DNA of 64,000 bases from Pelagophyceae sp. CCMP2097 (Eukaryota > Sar > Pelagophyceae). The number at the start of each line of letters is the position of its first letter. Positions within the stretch are counted from its first letter, which is position 1. Position numbers and translations under genes: made by a program. Shown in pieces: positions 1 through 10,431 of this stretch. The stretch lies in contig MU657199.1 in assembly GCA_026770575.1 (NCBI GenBank), positions 26,037 through 90,036 of the forward strand, given 5' to 3'. The notes below the pieces were generated by a model that was not told the origin of the DNA, searched no databases, and saw only the letters and a program-made list of their open reading frames with translations.

Positions 1-424
1 CCGGGCCCCGACGACGCGAACACACCGCCTCGAGAGAGCCCACAGCTGTATCACCCGCTAGTTTACCGAGGCTAAAAAAGTGCGTGCCTCGATGGCTCGG
101 CTCGTCAAGTGGGTGGGTACCCCCTCCTCAGAGGCCCTCCTGGGCTCGTAAAAGTGGATGGGTCCCCCCTCCTAGTTGCCCCTACTGTTCCCCCCCACTT
201 GGTAAAAAAACAGAACGCAGAGACATTTTTAAATTTTCTTTTCAAAAAACCTGTGGGCAAGAATCGAGATCGATCGAGGCGGGGACTCATCGAGCGGCGC
301 CGTCGCGCCCGTGAGGTGCTCCGGGGCCTCCCGGCAGCGGCGGAGCCTCACCACAGCGGCGGAAAATCTTCGCCCTCAGGGTGCTCCGTTCAAACTTCTT
401 ACGGTGGCCGCCGCTTTTCGTACC
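1..424. other. Upstream region, no gene seen
   Basis: Region before the first start codon. It holds two loosely similar pyrimidine-rich blocks (around 115-135 and 150-195) and a short AT-rich stretch around 205-250. Open frames here are short and composition-driven, and I recognise no protein in them. It probably contains the promoter and 5-prime leader of the SNF2 gene that follows. Confidence 0.4.
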
Positions 425-3400
425 ATGGCTTGGCACAGTTTCCTGGACAGCAGCGACGACGAGGCGCCGCAGATCACGTCCGCGGCGGCCATCGCGGAGA
501 TGGCCGCGCGGGCAAAGGAGGCGAAGCGGGTTAGTGACGCGAAACGTACTAAAGAACTGAACCGCGCCCCGTCCCGCCCAGTTCCGAGCCCGTTCCTGGA
601 CGCGCGCGAGGCGGCGGCGGCCAAGGCGGCGGAGTTGAAAGCCAAGTACGCGGCGGCGCTGCGGAATATCAGGACGATGGACCCGGCGCCGCAACAGCCG
701 CGCCGCAGCTGGGACGCGCCTGCAACGTCCTCGTCCGACGACGAGCCGGCCCGAGCCGCGCGCGAGCGGCCCGCGGAGGCCAAGCGGCCGTCACCGGCGC
801 CGCCGCGGCCATCCGACGGCCGCGATACCGGCGCCTCTGCGCGGTTCGGCGCCCCGCAGTCGGCGCCGCCGGCACAGGCCAAGCCCAAGAGGAAACCCAT
901 GTTCCCGGGCTTGGACACGTCGTCGGACGACGACGACGCGCCGCGCAGGCCGCCGCCGAAAAAACGCGCCGTCGTAAAAAGCGCCGTCGTCGTCCGCCGC
1001 GTCGACGAAGATGCGGTCGCGAGCGACGACGGCGGTGATGACGACGGCTTCGAGGCGCCGGTGAGTGCGCCGCGCAAGGTCAAGCGGTCGCTGCAGAGCG
1101 ATGCGCGGGCCTCCCCGGCGCGCAAGAAAGCGCCGCGCGACGCGGACGAGGCGCCGCGCCGCTTTGTGGACGAGGCGCCGCGCCGCGCCGCGCCACCCGC
1201 GCCGGTCGAGCGCGAGGAGCGTCGCAAGTTCGACGTCTCCGAGGCGGACGACGACTGGATGATGGGTGACATTGCGGTGGAAGAGCCCAAGCCCAAGGTT
1301 ACCGCGGCCAAGCCGAAGAAGGCCGCCGCGTCAGCCTCGCCCGGCGACGGCGAGGCCGCGGCGGGCCCGAAGCGGGCTCCTCGCAAAAAGGCCCCCGCCG
1401 CCGCCGACGGCGAAGACGACGGCGTTGCCGCGCCGCGGCCGCCGCGGCGCAGGCCACCGCCGGCTGTCGTCGAGTCGGACGGCGCTAGCGACTCTGACGA
1501 CGACGCCGAGTACCCGGCGTTTACAGTGAGTCGCCGTCTGCTATGCCGCGGGGACGGCGTGTTCGTAGGACTCTTTTTTCGTCGACGACACTTTGACGGG
1601 GCCGCTCCGCATGGACGAGGACGGCGACGTCCTCGAGCTGCCAAAGTCCATATCCATGTACTTGTGCGAGTACCAGCGAGACGGCGTGCGCTGGTGCGTG
1701 GCCGCGTCTGGGGATGGCGGTCGGGGAGCCTGCCGCAGCAAAGGCGGCGAAAACGGACTTGCGAGCGGCCCCCGACGTGCGAGCGGCATCACAGAGGCTC
1801 GAGGAACGCCCGGGGAAGGCGCTAGTGCGCCCTAGATGGGTGATTCGGGAGTGTCTTTCGACTGGGATCTCTTTCGACTGGGATCCTATTTATAGGAATT
1901 ACCGCGCTATAGGAATGCTATAGGTTCTTCAAGCAGTACGCGTCCCAGGCCGGCGGCATCCTCGCGGACGACATGGGCGTCGGCAAGACGCCGCAGACGA
2001 TTGCCTTCCTCGCCGCGCTGATGCGCGTTTCGGGCAACCGCGGGAGGGACACGGCGAGGGCGCGGCGTTTACGTAAAGCCGCAGAAAGGCGGTGCCGAGA
2101 CCCGACGGCGGTCAGCAACGAGGAGCCCGGTTTCCCCTGCTCTTTGGTTTTAGTGCCGGCGTCGCTGACTACTAATTGGGAGAATGAATTGAAGAAATGG
2201 TGCATCTGCAACGTCGCCTCGCTCAGAAGCGGCCAAACCGCAGAAGAACGGCTCCACATTTTGAAGATGGCCGCGTTCGGCGGCCTCGACGTCGTCATCG
2301 CCACGCACTCGTGCTTCATCAAGATGGCATCGCTCGCCGACGGGCCGAAGGAGTGGGGCGTGCGTCTGAAGAGCGGGTTGCGAAAACGTGCACCGATAGA
2401 GATTGAACGACCCCCCGCACCTCAGGTCGTCGTTATCGACGAGGTGCACGAGTTCAAGAACCCGGCGACGACGAAGATGGAGGCTGTCCGGCCGCTGAAA
2501 GACATGTGCCACTGTTTGTTTGGGTTGACGGGGACGCCACTGCAAAATTCGTACAACGAGCTCCACACCCTCCTCTCTTTGTGCACGTCGCACCGCCTCG
2601 AGGCCCAGGGCGAGTTCTCGAACTACTACAAGCCTATCGAACGAGGGTCAGCTCGCGGCGCGGACCGCGAGGCCAGAGAGACGGCAGAGCTGCGTTCCAA
2701 GACCGCGCCGATGATTCGTCGGAAGACGTGCGATACAGAGTTCGAAGACCTCGGTCTGGATTCGGAGTGGTCTTCCGACGCGCGGTCCGAGAGTCGAAAT
2801 AGGGGAGAAGCACCTGAAAAAGCTCATCTCGCGCTACGTCTTACGCCGCACAAAGGAGGAGGTCTTGAGCGACGTCCTCAGCACGGGCAAGGACGACATC
2901 GTCGTGCCCTGCCCCTTGAAGCCGCTGCAGCAAAGGCTGTACAAGACGGTGTGCGGCTGGCTCGACGTCGAGGCGCCGGGACAGCGTCTGCGGGTTGGAA
3001 ACCGCAGACGGGTTGGAAACCGCAGACGGGTTGGAAACCGCAGACTGAAAAGCCAAAGGCGGTGCAACCAGAGCAGAGGCGAGCGGCACCGCAGAGGCAG
3101 GCAGAGGACGCCGAAGGTGGTCTTTTTCGAGGCACGGCTCGCGCGTTTGCAGCCTTTGTATTAGGTGGTCCGGCGCCACGACGAGCCGTGCCCGTGCGAC
3201 CGGAAGGACGACAAGGGCAAGCGCTGCAAGCGCGGCGCCTGCTGCTACCCGGTGGCGTCTGTGCTTGGGGGAGACGTGTCGAAGTATTTCTTTGCCGGGA
3301 CGATTCACGCAAGCGGCGGCCTCTGTAAAAGGTGCCCGCACTGCTGGGGCTTTAGCATCATGGCCAAGCTGCAGAAGATTGCGAACCACCCGGCGCTGCT

Positions 3401-4679
3401 GCAGCTACACGAGCGCGATTCGCGCGACGAGAAGAAGAAGTTGGAGTGCGAAGCTTTCGGGAACTTTGCATTTGGAGAAGTCGACTTTCAAAGGCGCGGC
3501 ACGCTCCGTTCGCAGCGCTTCGAGGACATGATCCAGGTCGACGAGTGCGGGAAGATGGAGGCGGTGGCAAACCTCTTTGAATACTTTCGGTCCACGCAAC
3601 AAGACCCCAAGGTTTTAGTCTTCTCCCTGTCGACGCAAACTTTAGACATTTTGGAAAAGTTCGTCGTCTCAAAGGGCTACAAGCACCTCCGCCTGGACGG
3701 TTCCACGCCGACGAAGCGCCGGCAGGAAATTGTGAACGAATTCAATGATGAGAGGGCCGGTGTTTTTGTCGCGCTCATCTCTACGAAAGCGGGCGGCGTG
3801 CGTAATCTCCCCACGCCTGCTCCCCAAACCCGTCTTCTCGCTGGAGCCTGCCGTGAGCGTGAGCCCGCCGTCTAGGTGGGCCTCAACCTGCAGTCGGCGA
3901 ACAACGTCATCGTCTTTGATGTCAATTGGAACCCCTCTTTGGACCTCCAGGCGCAGGACCGCGCCTACCGCCTCGGCCAATCTCGAAGGGTCAGAGTCTA
4001 CCGCCTCGTCGCGCAGGGCACTTTAGAGGAACTGACTTATGCAAGACAGCTTTATAAGCAGCATTTGACTGGTGCGGCCATGAGCAAGCTCGAGGCGGGA
4101 AAGGGGCAGAAGAAGCGCCGCAATTTCGTCGCTGTTCAAGGCGAGGTGAAAGGCGAGCTCTTTGGCATGTCCAACCTGCTGAGGTACAACGAGGGCGACT
4201 CCATCCTCTCGCAGTTGGACTCTGCCGCGAAGAAGCGGAAGATGAAGAAGGGCGCGGACGATGGCTACATTATGCAGGAGGACATTTTGGCGGGCATCGC
4301 CTCGCTCGCCGGCGGCGACGAGGACGGCGACGGCGCTCGAAAGGTCCTCGAGGCTCTCGGCGCAAAGCCGCAGAGGAACGACGACTTGCTCTACGACAAC
4401 GACGACGACGACGAGTAATGTGCCTCACTTTGGAAAACACGCAAAACGACATGCGCTAGGCCCGACGGCGCGCACGACGACGACGCACGACGGCGAGACG
4501 ACGACGACGACGACGACGCGCCCGAGCCCGAGCCCAAGCCCGAGCCTAAGCCCAAGGCGAAGCCGGCGGTGCGGACTGACATCTACGGCTCGGCGCGCCT
4601 CGCAAACGCGCAGGCGCACGGCCTCGGCTTCCGCGAGGTCGACGATGAGGGCTGGGGCTCGCTCTCCGACGAAGACTAG
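425..4679 (+). CDS. SNF2-family ATPase / chromatin remodeller, ERCC6-like
   Basis: ATP-dependent DNA translocase of the SNF2 family, expected in the nucleus in repair or chromatin remodelling. The first exon (425-1525) encodes a disordered Asp/Glu, Pro and Lys-rich tail with several SSDDE-type acidic patches. The helicase core follows: Walker A DDMGVGKT (from about 1970), motif II as DEVH inside VVVIDEVHEFKN (about 2430), motif III LTGTPLQNS (about 2525), and C-terminal motifs LRLDGSTPTKRRQ (about 3690) and DRAYRLGQ (about 3960). Clear introns: 1526-1568 (43 nt, phase 0), 1694-1923, one ending at 3163, one about 3798-3874, and 4415-4459. Splicing the last adds an acidic C-terminus ending SLSDED at 4679 instead of stopping at 4418. 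Borders between 2720 and 3165 are uncertain. Closest subgroup is probably ERCC6/ERCC6L2, by motif memory only. Confidence 0.9.
2991..3044 (+). repeat. 18-bp unit repeated three times in tandem
   Basis: The unit CGGGTTGGAAACCGCAGA occurs three times without a gap. It lies where the SNF2 reading frame is interrupted, before the acceptor TTAG at about 3160-3163, so it is probably intronic. Each unit carries a GT and a CAG. Confidence 0.9.
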
Positions 4680-4807
4680 GGCCGCCCGACTGCCCGAGAC
4701 TTTTCTGTGTTAATAATATGCTCATCCTGCTTCGCGGCCCTCCTCCGAGGCGGACGCCCTCTGAGGAGGAGAGCAGCTCGCTCGGAAGCGCGCCTTGAGC
4801 GGGTAGT

Positions 4808-5956
4808 TCATCGGTTCATTGCCCGGAGCTTCTCGATCGCGCCCTGGAGCTTCTCGATCGGCGCCTCTGTATCGAGGGACCCCTCGGCTGCGGCGCACTT
4901 GATTAAGCGCAGCGCCTCGCGGTAGTTCGGCGGCACGCCGTTGCCGTTTGCGTAGCAGATGCCGAGGTGAAAGAGCGCGTGTGAAAAGCCCTGCTCCGCG
5001 GCGAGGCGGTACCACCGCACCGCTTCGTCGTGCGACTGGGCAACGCCCGTGCCGCCGCCGAACATAATGCCGAGATTAAACTGAGCTTGAGGAAATCCTT
5101 GTTCGGCTGCGCGCCGGTACCACATTAAAGCGGTCTTGAGGTTCATCTTGACGCCGTCTCCAGACAAATAACAATAGGCCAACGACGTCTGAGACTTTAA
5201 ATTTCCTTGCGCCGCCGCGAGCTCGTACAACTGGACCGCCCGCTGGATACTCTGCTCGAGATCCATGTCGCCAGTCCGGTAGGCGTTGCCTAGCGAGTTC
5301 TGGGCCACGGCGTTCCCCGTGTCCACGTGCGCCTGCAAGCGGCGCACCCACTCCGCCTTTGTCTCGTAGTGCGGCGTCATGCAGAGCGGACACCGCGGGT
5401 CGTAGCCCTCGCACGTGTTGGAGCACGCCGAGCAAATGTTTTTGCAGCAGCATTCGAGGAAAACCTGGCCCTCGAACGGCAGCAGGTCAAGGCAGATGGC
5501 GCACGTGCCGCGACGCCACTTCTGCGTGACGTCGCTCAGCGCTCCGGCGTTGACCTCTGCCGCCGCCGCCGTTCGAACGACCGGCGCCCGCGGCGCGGCC
5601 TTCAAACCAGCTGCCGGCGAAACGTCCTCGACGACCGCCGGCGCCTCCTTGATCTTCAGCTTATCCGGCATGAGCGAGTCGAGGAGCCGATCTTGGAACT
5701 CGGCGGCGAGCTGCTTGCACGCCGCCTTGTGCCCGCGCTCGTACCAGTCTACGAGCTGGCACGCCTTGCCGCAATAATGCCGGGATTTGCATTTGGTGCA
5801 GTGCTTGCCTCCCGGCGCGTCGCAGACGCAGCACGGCTTGGGCGCGGCTTTCGTCGGCGGCTCGTCCATCGTAGGCGACCTCTGCTGCGTCCGATCGCGC
5901 TCAAAGGAGCAGGTTTCTGTGCTCGCTCGAGGTGGATTTTCTGCCGGCGCGTCCAT
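4808..5956 (-). CDS. MYND finger / RING-like / Sel1-repeat protein (copy 1)
   Basis: Single-exon protein of 382 codons. Near the N-terminus is a MYND zinc finger (CCVCDAPGGKHCTKCKSRHY, then C-x3-C and a final H-x3-C). A C3HC4-like RING follows (CAICLDLLPFEG ... CCCKNICSACSNTC ... CPLC, about residues 150-195). The C-terminal half consists of Sel1-like TPRs with typical A-x-x-G-x-x-x-A-Q spacing. Such proteins are scaffolds or putative E3 ligases; the substrate is unknown. The start could be 5956 or the internal Met at 5869. The region just upstream of 5869 is conserved in the second copy at 18297-19418, so the longer form is possible. It is head to head with the NTPase gene at 6168 and convergent with the SNF2 gene. 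Confidence 0.88.
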   Translation of the reverse strand: MDAPAENPPRASTETCSFERDRTQQRSPTMDEPPTKAAPKPCCVCDAPGGKHCTKCKSRHYCGKACQLVDWYERGHKAACKQLAAEFQDRLLDSLMPDKLKIKEAPAVVEDVSPAAGLKAAPRAPVVRTAAAAEVNAGALSDVTQKWRRGTCAICLDLLPFEGQVFLECCCKNICSACSNTCEGYDPRCPLCMTPHYETKAEWVRRLQAHVDTGNAVAQNSLGNAYRTGDMDLEQSIQRAVQLYELAAAQGNLKSQTSLAYCYLSGDGVKMNLKTALMWYRRAAEQGFPQAQFNLGIMFGGGTGVAQSHDEAVRWYRLAAEQGFSHALFHLGICYANGNGVPPNYREALRLIKCAAAEGSLDTEAPIEKLQGAIEKLRAMNR

Positions 5957-6167
5957 CGTGGATTCCGCGCGTGCTCGTCCACGTCGGCCTGAAGGAGCGA
6001 GTCGCCCCCGAGTCCCCGGCGAGAATCTCGACGCGCGGAAAAGCCCCGGGTCTCATCCGTGCGGTACGCCTCCGACAGGCGTTGTCCGGCACCGCAGAGT
6101 CCAGCTCGCCGGCCGCCTCGAGCTCCCGGCAGGCCCGGTTCTCGCGCGGCCCTCGGCGCGCGGCGGG
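5957..6167. promoter_or_regulatory. Divergent intergenic interval, possible shared promoter
   Basis: About 210 bp separate the start of the MYND/Sel1 gene (minus strand) from the likely start of the NTPase gene (plus strand). No TATA-like motif is evident. The regulatory role is inferred from the head-to-head layout alone. Confidence 0.3.
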
Positions 6168-9100
6168 ATGCGTCGGCAGCACGGCCGCGCGCAGGACCAC
6201 GAGTCTATGGTGCAGTCTGCGGGTCTGAAGAGCGCCGTCGACGGCGTGGACTACGCCGACGAGCATGCCGCGTTCGCCGCGTCGCGGTCTTCGGACTACA
6301 TCTACGAGGCCGGCGACGCCGCCGCGCTGGACGCGCTGGACTACCACGCCGAGTCGGAAGGCGACTCCAAGCTGCCTTTGGTGATCACGGGCGCCCCCGG
6401 CTGCGGCAAGTCCGCCCTCCTCGCCAACTGGGCCCAGCGGCGCCGGGCGACGAAGCACCGTGCGTTGATGATGCGTTGCGATGATGAGAGCTCGGCGGCT
6501 TTCGTTTTGATGAGTGCCCCGTCTTGCCGCGCGGTCAACTCCGCTTCTCCAGGCGACGAGTTCCTCTTCTGCCACTTTGTGGGGTGTTCGCCGCGCTCTC
6601 GAAGGCTGACGAACCTGCTGCACCGGCTGGAATCCGGGTTGAAGGAGCATTTTCAACTCCGGGAGATGGAGGTCCCTGCGTCAGAGGAGCGCTTGAGGTG
6701 GTCTCTCAACAGATTCCTCGCGGCCGCGGCCAAGAAGAGGTCCCCGCCGCGCATTGTCATCGTCCTCGACGCGGTGAATCGTTTACGGGGCGAGTCTTCC
6801 GCGGCGGACACTCTGCGATGGCTGCCGACGGGGCTGCCTCCGGGCGTCCGGATCGTCGTCTCGACTACTGAGCTCGACGGCGGAGACGACGCCGACAACG
6901 CGCCCGCCGCCGCTTTGGCAGCGCGGTCGTACACGGAGCTCCGCCGGAGGAAGTGCCCGACTCTGCGATTGCAGCCTTTGAGCGTGGACGTGCGCCACGC
7001 CATCATCGGGGCGTTTTTGAAAGCGAATCAAGCCGCGCTGCACGCTTTAGAACCGGCGCAGCAGTTCCGGTTGGTGACCGCAAAGGCGTCGTCGCAGCCC
7101 TTGGTGCTGAGGACGATCCTTTACGCTTTGCGCCTCGGGTTTGAGATGTCTCAAAACACTGTTGAGAAGCAGATCGAAGACTGCTTAGCGCACGCCTCGT
7201 CGTCGTCGAGTTTGATCGCGGCGGTGCTGCAGCAGTGCTCGAACTTCGTCGAAGCCGCGGCGCCTCCACAAGCGCAGTCGCCATTTTCTTCCGACGACTC
7301 GTCGTCCAAGTCGACCAACCCCGAGGAGCACCAAGTCGGCTGCCCCACGGCTTTGGCACTCGAGGCAGTCACGGCGCCGCTCCTCCCGCGCGTCTTGATC
7401 GCGCTCTTAGCTTCAAGGCACGGTTTATCCGATTTAGAGATCTGGGGTCTGGTCCAACTGTCCACAAAGGGCCAGCCTCTGGCGAAAGAGCAGCGCGAGG
7501 CGATGAAGCGTGTCTTGCGGGACTTTACCTTTTCCGTGAATGGCCTGCGCAATTTTTCGCACGAGGACTACGCCGCTGTTGTGTATAGTAATTATATTGA
7601 GACGCCGGAAAAGCACATCAACGCTCACAGGTTGATCGCAAAGTACTTTGCCAGGCTGCCGCCCTGCCATCGAAGATTAGACGCCTTGCCTTATCATCTT
7701 GAAGTCTCTGCGAGCTGGTCTAAACTGAAAAATGCGCTAGTCGACGTGCGAATGTTCGAAATTTGGTGGACCTCTGCTCATAAAACCGAGTTCCTGCAGC
7801 TGTGGGCCTCTTTAACAGCCACGGCGAACGTGGGCGCGCCTATCAGACGATTAGTGACCGGGGAGTTCGATGAGACGATGCGTTGCGACCAGCCTTCGAG
7901 ACCTTGCCTCGACATTGTGGACGAGTACTGCGCTTCCATCGACGAGTACAAGTTTGCCGCTTCGCCGCCCGACGAAAAGCTGGCCGGCATCATTCTGAAG
8001 ATTGCCCAGTTCATGTTAGAATTTGCCACTTTAGCGTTTGAAGTCGCAGCGGACGTCCCGCCCTTTGTCCACCCGCAGGTGCCAAACGACGATTTAGCTT
8101 CTTTAGGGGTCCCCTTCCTTTCCACGGACCGCGACGGGAATAGCGTGATGAACTTTCCGACGATTGAATCGGGGTCGGAAGACGGCCCCCACGCCGCGAG
8201 CACCGCCGCCGCAATCGACCCACCCATGCAGCAGCCAAACGACGAGGTGCGTCTTCGGAATGCGCGGATGCGTGTTTTGCATTCGTCTCATCGTCTGCAA
8301 AAACGTCTTTCTTAGTCGTTGCATGTCTTTTTCCGCAAGTTGGATCATTCCGTCGGGCGTTGGAGAAAAACTTGCATTCTAGGTCCCGGTCTGCTCGACT
8401 TATTTCTATTTCCGATGGATGTGGATCCAGTTTCCGTCCGTCGCGCTGGCCAACTGCGGCGAGCGCTTTTTGAAGGGCGTCGCCACGATGCGCAGCTGCG
8501 GGAATTCCGACTTTGAAGACGGGAAAAAGTCTCTCAAGGCCCGACGGAATGACACAAGCTTCCAAAACGACCTGCTCTCGCCCATCACCACCGGCGGCGC
8601 GGTATCAGTGACTGCCGCAGCGGCGGCCATCGTCGGGGCGAAGCTGCCGCAGCTGCGGCACATTGCCCCCGGCGCGGACGACAGATTCTTCAAGGTGGGC
8701 GACATGGCCACCGCCGCCATGGGCCGCGCCGCGGCAAAGTCCAAGCAGCACGACCGCGCGCCGCCGCCGCCGCCCGGTGACGTGGACCACCTCGCCGTCT
8801 CGCTGTCTCAGCTGCGGGGGTCAATATCGTCTTACAGGTCTGAACTTGACCAGCTCAAACTGGAAACGTCCTCTTTAGAGCGCAAGCAGGCGAAAGCGGA
8901 CGACGAGTTTGCGGAGCTGGCGAAGATGCACCGTTCGACGGGGGGCATGGAGGCTCGTTTGAATAATCTTGTGGAAAGGTACGCTTCTACGACTCAAGCG
9001 CACAAAATGGCGAAGCTTCTGCACCAAAATTACGAGTGCGTCCGCCTCATGTGCGACCGCCACCCGGCGCACAACCCGGCGCTCATCGAAGAGCTGGAGT

Positions 9101-10197
9101 CCAAGCTGACTGCGGACGCGGACTTTATTGAACGGGTGAAGCAAAAAGTCCGCGAGACGACGTTCATCTCCACCGATGGAGTGGCCCAGAACAAGGTGCT
9201 CCAGGCGGCCGCTTCGGACATGCAGGCGCTGCAGCGCGGCATGCTCCAGGCGAGGTTGGAGCAGAGGGAGTCCATGGCGGCGAAGAACAACGCTCTCGCG
9301 TCAAAGAACTTGTTACTGCAGCCCCCTCTCCAGGCGCCTCTGAGCGTCTCTTCGTTATCTCGGAAGAGCGTCTCTTCGCCGCCGCAGGGTTTGAAGCGTC
9401 TTTTGCAGGCGGAGCCGGACAGGCGGAGCGGCGAGATGGTGGTCCAAGACGTCGACGACCTGGCCTCGCAATGGGAGGCGCACAGCAAAGTCGTCTTCGA
9501 AAGGACCTTCATCTCCGACGCCGACGACTTGTTCGACAAGTTTGACACTGCCGTTTTACTCCAGAAACAGATGCGGGCGCTGCACGAGGCTGCGGAGTTC
9601 AGGCACCGCCAACTCCTCAAGGTCTTAGCCGCCACGGAATCCGACCTCGTCCAAGCTCGATCCGAGGCGCAGTCCAAGCTCGGGGCCAACTCTTCAGAAG
9701 CGCGGGAGTTGACGGCGACGATGGCTCTGTCGGAAAAGAGGCACAAGCACTCGTTGGAAAGAGCCACGGCGGCGGACCGTCTAAAACGGCAGGCCTTTAG
9801 CGGGTTGAAGCACATTTGCGCGACGCTGGGCGTGCCGCCGCCGGACGATGATACGCCTGTAAACGAGCTGATTCAACAGGTGGAAGCGGTGCTGGAGGCG
9901 CTCATCGAAGAAAAGGATAAAACGCAACAACGCATGCTCGGCGACGCCGCCCTCCAGCCAAACGTCCTGCAGGACGCGATCGTGCGGTCGCCCGAGCTCG
10001 ACGCCGCCTTTGACCAATGCCTCTGCTCAAAAGCCTTAGTCGCGCACCGACTGCCCGCGAAAGCTTCAGACGGCGGCGACGACGACACCGTCGACGACAC
10101 AAACGACCGAGTCTCCTCGAGGTCCGACGTGAAGCGGGACGCCGTCAAGGCCATCCGCGCGAGGCAGAGGCGACTCGCGCGACTCTCGCCCGCGTAG
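6168..10197 (+). CDS. NACHT-like P-loop NTPase with C-terminal coiled coil (NPHP3/TEP1-like)
   Basis: The N-terminal part has a Walker A site (ITGAPGCGKSALLANW, about 6385-6432), then FLFCHFVGC, a Walker B-like stretch RIVIVLDAVNRL (about 6745) and a sensor-like IVVSTTEL. A winged-helix-like segment follows (LIALLASRHGLSDLEIWGLV). This order resembles the NTPase modules of nephrocystin-3 and TEP1. Intron 6460-6552 is 93 nt, in frame and stop-free. A phase-0 intron at 8247-8430 (GTGCGT...CAG) joins it to a second large exon with long heptad-like coiled coils (about 8790-9180, 9450-9800, 9880-9990). The two halves could be separate genes, but the clean phase match argues for one. Start is ATG 6168 or 6207. 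Role possibly at the cilium or a scaffold; unproven. Confidence 0.72.
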
Positions 10198-10431
10198 TCT
10201 CCGAAAGACCGCCGCCGCAAAACCATTAAGGCCCGCGCCGGTGTATCGAATCGTCTCATGTCTCTCTGTCGACCGGGGGCTCTGAAGGGAGCGGCCCGGG
10301 CACTTTGGGCTCGGCTCGGACTCTTCGGGCGTGGCTCGGCTCGGACTCTTCGGGCGTGGCTCGGGCGCCGACCGAAAGAAATGAGATCCGAAATGAGATC
10401 CATGGGGATAAAAATGTGAGCACCGCCAGGC
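10198..10431. other. Convergent 3-prime interval with a small tandem duplication
   Basis: Short gap between the NTPase and BBS1 3-prime ends. It holds a duplicated block of about 25 bp rich in GGCTCGGCTCGGACTC around 10306-10360. No gene is visible. Confidence 0.5.

Noticed and set aside
376..1644. Long minus-strand frame opposite the SNF2 N-terminus
   Set aside because: Ser/Ala/Arg composition is what a GC-rich acidic exon gives on the other strand. The plus strand continues by splicing into the helicase core.
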